Source: Vreelandella titanicae BH1 (GTDB lineage: Bacteria; Pseudomonadota; Gammaproteobacteria; Pseudomonadales; Halomonadaceae). Taken from it: a stretch of DNA of 64,000 nucleotides. The position numbers and the translations under genes are program-made. The notes below the pieces were generated by a model that worked only from the letters and a program-made list of their open reading frames with translations, searched no databases and was not told where the DNA came from. Shown one piece after another: positions 45,757 through 53,104 of the stretch. The stretch covers positions 1 through 64,000 of the forward strand of contig NZ_AOPO01000013.1 of the NCBI RefSeq assembly GCF_000336575.1, written 5' to 3'. The first letter of the stretch is position 1, and each line of letters opens with the position of its first letter.

Positions 45757-46033
45757 AGCACACCTCATTAATGGTGGAATTGGTCAGCCTGGGAACACAA
45801 TGAGGTAGCAAGGGGTGTGCCATAAAAATCGATTTTATTTTAAATAAAAGATTTTTAAGGGTTTTGTCGGTCTCTAATGAAAAGATTAAGTATAAGAAAA
45901 ATAAACATTTGCACCGTTATGGCGCCTAATGAGTGCCCAGGGCACCCTCGGTGTGCATACTGACTTCGCAAAAGTTGGACGTAGAGGGTAGGTGATTGAA
46001 AGCGGGTCAGTTAGTTTGGTGAAGGCAGGGTGC
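45757..46033. other. Upstream region of the TRAP operon
   Basis: No gene. It holds the AT-rich palindrome AAAATCGATTTT (45825-45836) and a nearby related element (TAAAAGATTTTT), about 70-100 bp before the dctP start, in operator position. Which regulator reads it is unknown; no regulator gene is adjacent. Confidence 0.45.
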
Positions 46034-46062
46034 TTGACAGCTCAATAAGGTCTGAGTAACAT
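46034..46062 (+). promoter_or_regulatory. Promoter of the tRNA-Glu/Gly cluster
   Basis: TTGACA (46034-46039), 17-bp spacer, TAACAT (46057-46062), followed by the GC-rich discriminator ACGCGCC, as expected for a growth-rate and ppGpp controlled stable-RNA promoter. About 28 bp upstream of the first tRNA. Confidence 0.75.
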
Positions 46063-46090
46063 ACGCGCCACCTCGACGAGGCAATGCAAC

Positions 46091-46166
46091 GTCCCATTCG
46101 TCTAGTGGTCTAGGACACCGCCCTTTCACGGCGGTAACAGGGGTTCGAACCCCCTATGGGACGCCA
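46091..46166 (+). tRNA. tRNA-Glu(TTC), copy 1
   Basis: 76 nt including encoded CCA. Anticodon loop CTTTCAC in a CCGCC/GGCGG stem gives anticodon TTC; T-arm GGGGTTCGAACCCCC; acceptor GTCCCAT/ATGGGAC. Confidence 0.97.
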
Positions 46167-46220
46167 CTTATTCTTTTTCTTTCTAGAGCTAGAGTAAGCG
46201 GTCGTCAGGGTTATCGGAAT

Positions 46221-46295
46221 GCGGGAATAGCTCAGTGGTAGAGCATCGCCTTGCCAAGGCGAGGGTCGGGAGTTCGAATCTCCTTTCCCGCTCCA
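46221..46295 (+). tRNA. tRNA-Gly(GCC), copy 1
   Basis: 75 nt with CCA. Anticodon loop TTGCCAA in a TCGCC/GGCGA stem; acceptor GCGGGAA/TTCCCGC with discriminator T. Confidence 0.97.
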
Positions 46296-46316
46296 AGCAT
46301 TAAAGTGCTTAATAGT

Positions 46317-46392
46317 GTCCCATTCGTCTAGTGGTCTAGGACACCGCCCTTTCACGGCGGTAACAGGGGTTCGAACCCCCTATGGGACGCCA
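46317..46392 (+). tRNA. tRNA-Glu(TTC), copy 2
   Basis: Identical in sequence to the copy at 46091. Confidence 0.97.
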
Positions 46393-46433
46393 CTTCCGGT
46401 AAGTTAGGTAAAAGCTAAGTAAGTGCTCTATAA

Positions 46434-46508
46434 GCGGGAATAGCTCAGTGGTAGAGCATCGCCTTGCCAAGGCGAGGGTCGGGAGTTCGAATCTCCTTTC
46501 CCGCTCCA
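46434..46508 (+). tRNA. tRNA-Gly(GCC), copy 2
   Basis: Identical in sequence to the copy at 46221. Confidence 0.97.
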
Positions 46509-46535
46509 GTTTTAGTAGTACCGGATCGGTAAGCG

Positions 46536-46585
46536 ATGGGTCGGGAGCTGGAACGCCAGCCCGGTCGATTTCCTTTCCCGCTCCA
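46536..46585 (+). pseudogene. Broken 3' remnant of tRNA-Gly
   Basis: GATGGGTCGGGAG ... TTTCCTTTCCCGCTCCA reproduces the variable-loop/T-arm start and the acceptor 3' end of the neighbouring tRNA-Gly. The T-loop is replaced by an unrelated stretch (CTGGAACGCCAGCCCGG), and there is no 5' half. It lies between copy 2 of Gly and copy 3 of Glu. Confidence 0.75.
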
Positions 46586-46596
46586 GGTTTGATTTA

Positions 46597-46672
46597 GTCC
46601 CATTCGTCTAGTGGCCTAGGACACCGCCCTTTCACGGCGGTAACAGGGGTTCGAACCCCCTATGGGACGCCA
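46597..46672 (+). tRNA. tRNA-Glu(TTC), copy 3
   Basis: As the other two copies except one D-loop base (GTGGCCTAGG instead of GTGGTCTAGG). Confidence 0.97.
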
Positions 46673-46692
46673 TCTAGTATGTTGTTTGCGTT

Positions 46693-46767
46693 GCGGGAAT
46701 AGCTCAGTGGTAGAGCATCGCCTTGCCAAGGCGAGGGTCGGGAGTTCGAATCTCCTTTCCCGCTCCA
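46693..46767 (+). tRNA. tRNA-Gly(GCC), copy 3
   Basis: Identical in sequence to the other tRNA-Gly copies; last gene of the cluster. Confidence 0.97.
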
Positions 46768-46898
46768 TGTAAACAAGATCAGATAGTTCTGCAATTTCCC
46801 AGCTTCAAAAGTTTAGGCCTCCCTTTGTTTCCATGATGTATCGGCTAATTGCTGGGCATCACTATTTGCGTGTCTGACGCTTGGTGGTCGTGCCCGCC

Positions 46899-46952
46899 TT
46901 GAAAAAAGTCGTTTGCGCCCTAATGTTTCTCCTTCTCTTCTTATTTTGCTGA
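46899..46952 (+). CDS. Possible 17-residue hydrophobic leader peptide
   Basis: TTG-initiated frame reading MKKVVCALMFLLLFLFC then TGA, ending 12 bp before the ABC ATPase start. The composition is that of a signal peptide or a remnant of one. No ribosome-binding site is visible, so translation is doubtful. Confidence 0.2.
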   Translation: MKKVVCALMFLLLFLFC

Positions 46953-46964
46953 CAGGACATGTTC

Positions 46965-47933
46965 ATGGCCGAACCGGCATTGTCGATCCGTGGCCTTACC
47001 AAAGTGTATGGCAACGGCTTTCAGGCGCTCAAAGGTATTGATCTCGACGTCCAGCAGGGCGATTTTTTTGCTTTGTTGGGCCCCAATGGCGCCGGCAAGT
47101 CCACCACCTTGGGGGTGGTCTGCTCGCTGGTGCAAAAGACGGCGGGCAAGGTCTCCATATTCGGCATTGATGTGGATAAAGACTTCGCTAAAGCCAAGTA
47201 CCAGCTAGGCGTAGTGCCTCAAGAGTTCAACTTCAATCAATTTGAGAAAGTGCTCGATATCGTACTGGCCCAGGCAGGTTACTACGGCATGACCAGTCGC
47301 GAGGCTTTGCCCCGCGCTAAACAGCTACTGACCGATCTGGGCCTATGGGAAAAGCGCAACGGCAGCGCGCGCATGCTGTCAGGTGGAATGAAACGCCGCC
47401 TGATGATCGCTCGAGCGCTGATGCATCGCCCCAAACTGCTGATTCTGGATGAGCCAACCGCCGGGGTGGATATCGAACTGCGGCGCAGTATGTGGGAGTA
47501 CATGCGGCGGATTAACCAAGACGAAGGCACCACCATCATCCTGACGACGCACTACCTGGAAGAGGCTGAGAGCCTGTGCCGTAATGTGGCGATTATCAAT
47601 AATGGCGACATTGTGCGGAACACTAGCGTGCGAGGCCTGCTGGCTGAGCTGAATACCGAGACCTTCCTAATTGATACCTCCGAAGCCATTACAGACATAC
47701 CCAAGATAGACGGGTTTGAGATAAAGCAGCTGGAGTCTACTCAGCTATCACTCGTGGTGCATCGCGGGCAACGTTTAAACGATGTCTTCAAGGCGTTGAG
47801 TGAACAGGGCATCCAGGTGGTTTCCATGCGTAATCGAGCCAACCGCTTAGAGGAGATGTTTGTGTCGATGGTGGAAGGTAGTGGGCTAGGGGCGATAGAC
47901 CAGCGCGTTGAGAAGACGGAGGAGCGCGTATGA
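46965..47933 (+). CDS. yadG: ABC transporter ATP-binding protein (YadG-like)
   Basis: A 322-residue ATPase of the multidrug/polysaccharide export type. Walker A GPNGAGKST near residue 41, signature LSGGMKRR near 140, Walker B LLILDEPTAGVD near 160, and the switch His in LTTHYLEEAE. The C-terminal 100 residues form the extra domain of YadG/NodI relatives. AGGA lies 9 nt before ATG 46965; an ATG two codons earlier is also possible. Overlaps the permease by ATGA. Substrate unknown. Confidence 0.92.
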   Translation: MAEPALSIRGLTKVYGNGFQALKGIDLDVQQGDFFALLGPNGAGKSTTLGVVCSLVQKTAGKVSIFGIDVDKDFAKAKYQLGVVPQEFNFNQFEKVLDIVLAQAGYYGMTSREALPRAKQLLTDLGLWEKRNGSARMLSGGMKRRLMIARALMHRPKLLILDEPTAGVDIELRRSMWEYMRRINQDEGTTIILTTHYLEEAESLCRNVAIINNGDIVRNTSVRGLLAELNTETFLIDTSEAITDIPKIDGFEIKQLESTQLSLVVHRGQRLNDVFKALSEQGIQVVSMRNRANRLEEMFVSMVEGSGLGAIDQRVEKTEERV

Positions 47934-48703
47934 ATGCTACGCAAACATTGATCGCCCTGTGGACGCTGGTGCTAAAAGAGATCAAACGCTTCACCCGCAT
48001 TTGGCCGCAAACGTTGCTGCCGCCCTCGATCACCATGGCGATGTACTTTATTATCTTCGGCAACCTAATCGGTTCGCGGATTGGTGACATGGACGGCTTC
48101 AGCTACATGGACTTTATTGTTCCAGGGCTGATCATGATGTCGGTGATTACCAACAGCTACTCCAACGTGGCGTCGAGTTTCTTCTCCAATAAGTTTCAGC
48201 GTTCGATCGAAGAGATGATGGTGTCGCCCATGCCCAATTGGGTGATACTGGCTGGTTTTATTTTAGGCGGTATGGCACGTGGGTTAGGCGTCGGGCTGAT
48301 TGTGACGGTCGTTTCACTGTTCTTTACCCGCCTAACCATGGAACACCCGCTGCTCACGGTATTGGTCGTAGTGCTCACGTCTGCGCTGTTCTCTATTGGC
48401 GGCTTTATTAATGCGTTACTGGCCAATAAGTTCGACGATATTTCTATCGTGCCGACGTTTATCCTGACGCCACTGACCTATTTGGGCGGAGTGTTTTACT
48501 CTATCTCAATGTTGCCTGACTTCTGGCAGGGCGTTTCCATGCTCAATCCAATTTTGTATATGGTCAACGTTTTCCGTTATGGCTTCTTAGGTGTTTCGGA
48601 TATTCCCGTTGGCTGGGCGCTCGTTGCCATTTTTGCCTTTATCATTGTGTTGTTTAGTATTGCACTGGCGATGCTAGAGCGCGGCAAAGGTATCCGCAGC
48701 TAG
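47930..48703 (+). CDS. yadH: ABC-2 type permease (YadH-like)
   Basis: A 257-residue ABC-2 permease with six predicted membrane helices. It keeps the family loop EEMMVSPMPNWVILAGFILGG near residue 88 and PTFILTPLTYLGGVFYS near 182. It forms an exporter with the preceding ATPase, to which it is translationally coupled. Confidence 0.92.
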   Translation: MNATQTLIALWTLVLKEIKRFTRIWPQTLLPPSITMAMYFIIFGNLIGSRIGDMDGFSYMDFIVPGLIMMSVITNSYSNVASSFFSNKFQRSIEEMMVSPMPNWVILAGFILGGMARGLGVGLIVTVVSLFFTRLTMEHPLLTVLVVVLTSALFSIGGFINALLANKFDDISIVPTFILTPLTYLGGVFYSISMLPDFWQGVSMLNPILYMVNVFRYGFLGVSDIPVGWALVAIFAFIIVLFSIALAMLERGKGIRS

Positions 48704-48741
48704 ACGCATCAATCCGATTGAGAAGAGAGAGCTTTTATACA

Positions 48742-49575
48742 ATGGCACACCGCCCAGACACGTTAGAGCACGCGCCGTTAGGCCGCGATTCCGCTTACCC
48801 TGAGCAGTATGACGCGGGGCTGTTATATCCTATTCCCCGCGTGGCTAATCGAGAGCCGCTGGGGATTGAAGAGGGAACTCTGCCGTTTGTGGGGGAAGAT
48901 GAGTGGCACGCCTTTGAAGTCTCCTGGCTGAACAGCCGCGGTAAGCCTATTGTGGCCGTGGCGCGCTTTCGCTTGCCAGCAGCCTCACCCAATCTGATTG
49001 AGTCCAAATCCTGGAAGCTCTACCTCAATAGCTTCAACCAAACCCGTTTCTATAGTCGTCAGGAAGTGATGGAAACGCTTGCCCATGACCTTGCTGTTGC
49101 GGCAGGGGCTGAGGTGAGTGTCGAGCTGTTTGATGTGGATGCTTCAGAGCTTTCACCACAGCTCTTGCCGGGCGAATGCCTGGACGATTTAGATATCGCA
49201 GTAAGCGACTATACGCCTAGCAGTGACCACCTCACGGTAGGGGAAGAGGTCGTCGAGGAGACGCTCTACTCCCACCTGCTCAAATCCAACTGCCCGGTTA
49301 CCGGCCAGCCAGACTGGGGCAGCGTGCTGATTCGTTATAAAGGCCCGAAAATCGACCGCGAAGGGCTGCTGCGTTACCTGATTGGGTTTCGCCAGCACCA
49401 GGATTTTCACGAGCACTGCGTTGAGCATATTTTCTGCGATTTAATGGCCCAGGCAAAGCCTACGCAGCTGCTGGTACTGGCGCGTTATGTGCGGCGCGGC
49501 GGGTTAGATATCAGCCCCTGGCGCGCAACCCCAGGGTTAACGCCCCCCACGCCACTGCGCCTAGCAAGGCAGTAA
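48742..49575 (+). CDS. queF: NADPH-dependent 7-cyano-7-deazaguanine reductase
   Basis: Reduces preQ0 to preQ1 for queuosine in tRNA. The 277-residue protein is the long (two-domain, E. coli-type) QueF: N-terminal part with YPIPRVANREPLGI and the C-terminal part with the catalytic Cys in LLKSNCPVTGQPDWGS near residue 190 and the E(S/L)K-type motif ESKSWKLYLNSFNQTRF near 88. ATG 48742 is chosen over 48718 for its upstream GAGAGAG and the family start. Confidence 0.95.
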   Translation: MAHRPDTLEHAPLGRDSAYPEQYDAGLLYPIPRVANREPLGIEEGTLPFVGEDEWHAFEVSWLNSRGKPIVAVARFRLPAASPNLIESKSWKLYLNSFNQTRFYSRQEVMETLAHDLAVAAGAEVSVELFDVDASELSPQLLPGECLDDLDIAVSDYTPSSDHLTVGEEVVEETLYSHLLKSNCPVTGQPDWGSVLIRYKGPKIDREGLLRYLIGFRQHQDFHEHCVEHIFCDLMAQAKPTQLLVLARYVRRGGLDISPWRATPGLTPPTPLRLARQ

Positions 49576-49580
49576 GCGGC

Positions 49581-49610
49581 AATGTTATAAATGACAATGC
49601 TATAAATGAC
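49581..49610. repeat. 15-bp imperfect tandem duplication after queF
   Basis: AATGTTATAAATGAC (49581-49595) followed by AATGCTATAAATGAC (49596-49610), one mismatch, in the queF-nitroreductase spacer. Confidence 0.85.
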
Positions 49611-49651
49611 GGTGCTAAAGTAGCCTCACACAATTGGACTTGGAGTCATCA

Positions 49652-50212
49652 ATGGACGCACTCACGCTGCTTCACGAGCGTAGCTCAATGGGCAAGCTGA
49701 TGGAGCCAGCGCCCAGCGGCGAACAGCTCAGCGCCATTTATCAGGCCGCGCTACGTGCCCCGGATCATAAAGAGCTGCGCCCCTGGCGCTTTATCGAGTT
49801 TAGCGGGGAAGGGCGAGAACGCTTGGGCGAGCTATTCGCCGAGGCGGAGTTTCAGGAGGATCCTAGTGCCGATGACGAAACGCTCAACTCGGCGCGCAAA
49901 AAGCCGCTGCGGGCGCCGATGATTATCGCCGTGATCGCCAAGGTCACGCCCAAACTTGAAAAAGTACCCAAAATGGAGCAGGTGATCTCCGCCGGGTGCG
50001 CCGCCCACGGCATTCTGCTAGCCGCCCACGCCTTGGGGTTGGGGGCAATGTGGCGCAGCGGCAAGTACGCTTTCGACCCCGTAGTTCGCAAAGGGCTGAA
50101 TCTGGATGAAGATGACGAAGTCGTCGCGTTTATCTACCTGGGCACCCTGGGGGGGCGCCATAAACCGGTACCACAGCATAATGTTGCTGACTTCGTGGAG
50201 CGTTGGGACTAG
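49652..50212 (+). CDS. Nitroreductase family protein (YdjA-like)
   Basis: A 186-residue FMN-dependent NAD(P)H oxidoreductase. The minimal nitroreductase fold is indicated by LLHERSSMGKLMEPAPSG, APDHKELRPWRFIEF (FMN contacts) and LGLGAMWRSGKYAF, the pattern of E. coli YdjA. Physiological substrate unknown. ATG 49652 with GGAG 7 nt upstream; a TTG at 49634 is less likely. Confidence 0.88.
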   Translation: MDALTLLHERSSMGKLMEPAPSGEQLSAIYQAALRAPDHKELRPWRFIEFSGEGRERLGELFAEAEFQEDPSADDETLNSARKKPLRAPMIIAVIAKVTPKLEKVPKMEQVISAGCAAHGILLAAHALGLGAMWRSGKYAFDPVVRKGLNLDEDDEVVAFIYLGTLGGRHKPVPQHNVADFVERWD

Positions 50213-50214
50213 CG

Positions 50215-50724
50215 ATGAGTCTCCCTCGTCAGCCAGGCATCCCTCATCCACGATTGCCATTGCCAAAAGGCCAGCCGGAAAATCTGGCCGTTTTTCAGCA
50301 GTGGCTGAGCGACGCCATACCCATGGTGGGCGCGTTAGGTATTAGCAAAATGACGCGTCAGGGTGATTCACTAGCCTGGCAGTTAGCGCTGGAGCCCAAC
50401 CTTAACGATAAAGGCACGGGCTTTGGTGGTGCACTGACGGCGCAGACGACGCTACAAGGCTGGTGCTGGGTAACGCTATGGCTACGTGAGCGGGGCATTG
50501 CGCGCGATGTCGTCGTTGCTGAGGCCCGTCAGCGTTTTCTGGCGCCGGTAACAAGTGACTACCGCTTGGTATGTACGCCAGCCGTGTCAGAAGGCCCTAC
50601 TCAGCTTGCCAACAAGCTCGCTGAGCGAGGAAAAGGCCGCATAGCGCTAACCCAGCAGCTCTATTGTGGCGAGACGCTCTGCCTGGAAGCCAACGGCAGC
50701 TACGCTGTATTGTCTGAACGATAA
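50215..50724 (+). CDS. YiiD C-terminal-type thioesterase-like protein
   Basis: A 169-residue protein with a predicted hot-dog fold. The segment LEPNLNDKGTGFGGALTAQT near residue 60 is the helix-entry motif of the YiiD_C thioesterase family, and VVVEARQRFLAPV-like strands follow (VVVAEARQRFLAPVTSDYRL). In E. coli the domain is fused to a GNAT; here it stands alone. It starts two bases after the nitroreductase stop, so they form an operon. Substrate unknown. Confidence 0.8.
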   Translation: MSLPRQPGIPHPRLPLPKGQPENLAVFQQWLSDAIPMVGALGISKMTRQGDSLAWQLALEPNLNDKGTGFGGALTAQTTLQGWCWVTLWLRERGIARDVVVAEARQRFLAPVTSDYRLVCTPAVSEGPTQLANKLAERGKGRIALTQQLYCGETLCLEANGSYAVLSER

Positions 50725-50768
50725 CCGGAGTATGCCACTAACCTAAAGGTTCGTCAGCCGGAAAAGGC

Positions 50769-50797
50769 TTGCTATTTCGAGGCTTAGCCAATAGTAT
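50769..50797 (+). promoter_or_regulatory. Promoter of tRNA-Ser
   Basis: TTGCTA (50769-50774), 17-bp spacer, TAGTAT (50792-50797), followed by a GC-rich discriminator, about 50 bp before the tRNA. Confidence 0.6.
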
Positions 50798-50847
50798 ATG
50801 CGCCGTTCTGTCGCGAAAGGTTCAGCCTTTCAACAGCGCCAAAACGC

Positions 50848-50935
50848 GGAGGGGTGTCCGAGTGGTCGAAGGAGCACGCCTGGAAAGTGTGTAAGCCGCA
50901 AGGCTTCGAGGGTTCGAATCCCTCCCCCTCCGCCA
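50848..50935 (+). tRNA. tRNA-Ser(GGA)
   Basis: 88 nt with the long variable arm of class II tRNAs and encoded CCA. Acceptor GGAGGGG/CCCCTCC, anticodon loop CTGGAAA (anticodon GGA), T-loop GGTTCGAATCC. Everything to its right looks acquired, so it is the likely integration site of the island. Confidence 0.96.
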
Positions 50936-50947
50936 AGAATATAGATT

Positions 50948-50974
50948 AAGCCGCTGATTTCAGCGGCTTTTTTG
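50948..50974 (+). terminator. Terminator of tRNA-Ser
   Basis: AAGCCGCTG, loop ATTT, CAGCGGCTT, then TTTTT (50948-50974). Confidence 0.9.
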
Positions 50975-50989
50975 TGTCTTTATTTTAAG

Positions 50990-51013
50990 CAGCCCATACT
51001 TCAGCCCATACTT
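50990..51013. repeat. 12-bp perfect tandem repeat near tRNA-Ser
   Basis: CAGCCCATACTT twice in a row (50990-51001 and 51002-51013), 55 bp past the tRNA. It might be an integrase arm-type site or slippage. Confidence 0.75.
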
Positions 51014-51903
51014 GTGTATCGGCTCCCTTCGTAACGCACGGGATGCCTTTGGACAGTTCATCCATCTATCTAAGCTTCTGCAACCTCATTACCCAGTCCA
51101 GACCTAAGACTATATGTTCCACGTAAGCTTTAAACCTACAAATGCTGGGTGACAGGGGCTGCCGACTACGCTAATGTCATCTTAAGAATTGTGAGTTTTC
51201 TATACATCTGATTTTTAGCCAAAATAGACTTAAGAATTAGCCACGTTTTTACGGCAGCCTCAAGCACACAATGCGCGATTTTCTACTTGGGTTTGTAAGT
51301 TGAGTGTTCATATTTCTGAAAAATGATCTTGTTAATTTAATTAAAACAATGATTTACAGGGAAGTATTTTGTGCTTATACGCAACTTTGAAAGGGTAGTG
51401 ACAATGTTAATGTGCGTGCGCCTTTTCGGCAAGGGTATCGCAAAGTCGATATTTTTTTTATAAATTTCATAGCATTATAGGTAAATTGTTAGGGTTTTGG
51501 TTGCCAGAAAAACACGCATGCGCACTAATAAACTGTTAACGCAAAAGTGCATCTACTTTCAGCCTCTGAAGTCAGTCTGACTGAGGTTAACAGAATCGTT
51601 GGCTTCAGCCGATTCCATAGGCATCACAAACAACCGTCACACTGGGCGCTTAGCTTTCTCGATCTGTGGGGCTAGGTGCTTTTTGCAGTATCCTGCGGAC
51701 TCGGTGCTCGTCTTAAAGGCAGCCTGAGAGTGTGGCTTTTAAATTAAATACGCGGTGGTGGCACAGCAGCGTGGTGAGGATCCAAAAGCAGCAGCCTTCA
51801 CCCCTGTTGCCTTAACCAGCGCAGGGAATTTTGGCATGTTAACTGCTTAACTCCGGTAAGTAATGGCACTCATCCACTAAGCATCATATACTAGAAGAAA
51901 TTA
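51014..51903. other. Gene-free left edge of the island
   Basis: About 890 bp without a plausible coding frame. Composition falls gradually toward AT-rich after 51.2 kb. It contains short palindromic bits (CAGTCTGACTG near 51570) but nothing I can name. A decayed integrase or insertion sequence is possible; I could not recognise one. Confidence 0.4.
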
Positions 51904-51932
51904 TTGAAATTTTTTATCATATGTGTTATGAA
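51904..51932 (+). promoter_or_regulatory. Candidate promoter of the nuclease/ATPase operon
   Basis: TTGAAA (51904-51909), 17-bp spacer, TATGAA (51927-51932), about 42-48 bp before the first start codon. In AT-rich DNA such matches also arise by chance. Confidence 0.4.
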
Positions 51933-51973
51933 TAAACTACTAATTGTAATTAATTAAAGCAAAAAACAAGGAA

Positions 51974-53101
51974 ATGGTGTTGGTTGATCAAAGCGTAAAT
52001 GCAGGAGTTAGAGCACAACAAGGCTTTGCTTTGCAGAGAAACATGGCTCTTTTCATTATACTTGATAACTACCAAAGCAAATTTGATGGAGCGAAGTACT
52101 TCCTATCTCTTGAGCATTTGGAGGACATACTGTTTTGCTATCTTGATGACCATGGGAAAGCAGTCAAAGTAGAAACCTATCAATCAAAAAAGAAATCCAA
52201 TGGTAGTTGGAAAATCGGTGTCGAACTTGCCGAGATAATAGTCAAGATACTCCAAGTCGGTAAATCGCTCATTATAGATGAATATCCAAAATGTTGCAGC
52301 TATAGCCATGACCTGTACTTCTCATCAAATACAAACATACAACTCGAAAAGAAAGTAAATAGCTTCGTTGACAATAAAAAACAAACTAGAACTTATGCTC
52401 ATGCTGTAAACGAGGAGAACTCTGAAGTCATTTATGGTGAGTTAGACCCAGTTATACAAAACGCTATAACTACCAAGCTTGAATTACATGAGTCGTATAA
52501 TAACGACAAATTGTTTGAACAGCTAGAGAATTTGAAGTTCTTGTACATAGACTTTAATAGAACAAATAAAGAACAAGAGAATCAATTAAGAAGCAAAATT
52601 GAAGATATTTTTGATCGGAAAGTTAGTGATTCCAAGGCGGCATTAGAATCCATATTCAGGCTTTTTAAGGATATCGAACTGACTTACAATCAAAAAAGCA
52701 TTGCTAGACTTTCTGATAAAACAAAACAGATACAAAGCAAAGATATAAATAATGCCATAAAGATAATTACAACAAAATCTAAAGCCTTTCAATTCTGGCG
52801 TGATCATAAAAGAGAAGTTGGTCAAAAGCTAGGGATTAAACCATTCGAACGTGAAACATTTGAAATGAAATTTATTTTGGCTTTTGATCTATTTAAAAGC
52901 AAGGATGAAGCTGAACATCAGAAAATCCTAAATTTTGTAAAGTTAAACTATCTTCAATGTAACGGTTTTAGCGAAGACGGCTGCATAGAAGAGCTAGTTG
53001 AAAAATTTAATAATGAAATTAGATCAAGCTTGGACGATCAAACATTAAAAGCAACGATGTATGCTGCTTACTTTGAAGCAATTAATAAAATGGATGATTA
53101 A
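51974..53101 (+). CDS. Cap4/DUF4297-like putative nuclease, first gene of a two-gene candidate defence system
   Basis: A 375-residue AT-rich gene product. The N-terminus has the layout of DUF4297/Cap4 PD-(D/E)xK nucleases: AGVRAQQGFALQRNMALFII (about 10-29), an acidic motif SLEHLEDILF (about 46-55), then VKVETYQSKKK (about 66-76), i.e. E-x-x-Q-x-K. The remaining 280 residues are helical and Lys/Glu-rich and unrecognised. The start is open: ATG 51974 abuts AAGGA, whereas TTG 51980 has AAGGA 7 nt upstream and would begin VDQSVNAG. The ATPase gene follows after 3 bp. I infer a DNA-cutting effector controlled by that ATPase; the nuclease call rests on motif spacing only. Confidence 0.65.
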   Translation: MVLVDQSVNAGVRAQQGFALQRNMALFIILDNYQSKFDGAKYFLSLEHLEDILFCYLDDHGKAVKVETYQSKKKSNGSWKIGVELAEIIVKILQVGKSLIIDEYPKCCSYSHDLYFSSNTNIQLEKKVNSFVDNKKQTRTYAHAVNEENSEVIYGELDPVIQNAITTKLELHESYNNDKLFEQLENLKFLYIDFNRTNKEQENQLRSKIEDIFDRKVSDSKAALESIFRLFKDIELTYNQKSIARLSDKTKQIQSKDINNAIKIITTKSKAFQFWRDHKREVGQKLGIKPFERETFEMKFILAFDLFKSKDEAEHQKILNFVKLNYLQCNGFSEDGCIEELVEKFNNEIRSSLDDQTLKATMYAAYFEAINKMDD

Positions 53102-53104
53102 AAA

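Noticed and set aside
46110..46355. Minus-strand open frame of 81 codons
   Set aside because: It lies across tRNA-Glu and tRNA-Gly genes; the protein is an artefact of tRNA sequence.
46091..46767. Regular repeats that could be taken for a CRISPR array
   Set aside because: The repeats are complete tRNA genes with cloverleaf pairing and CCA ends, not short repeats with uniform spacers.
51014..51903. Decayed integrase or insertion sequence in the gene-free stretch
   Set aside because: I found no terminal inverted repeats, target duplication or recognisable integrase motif, so it is not listed as a feature.
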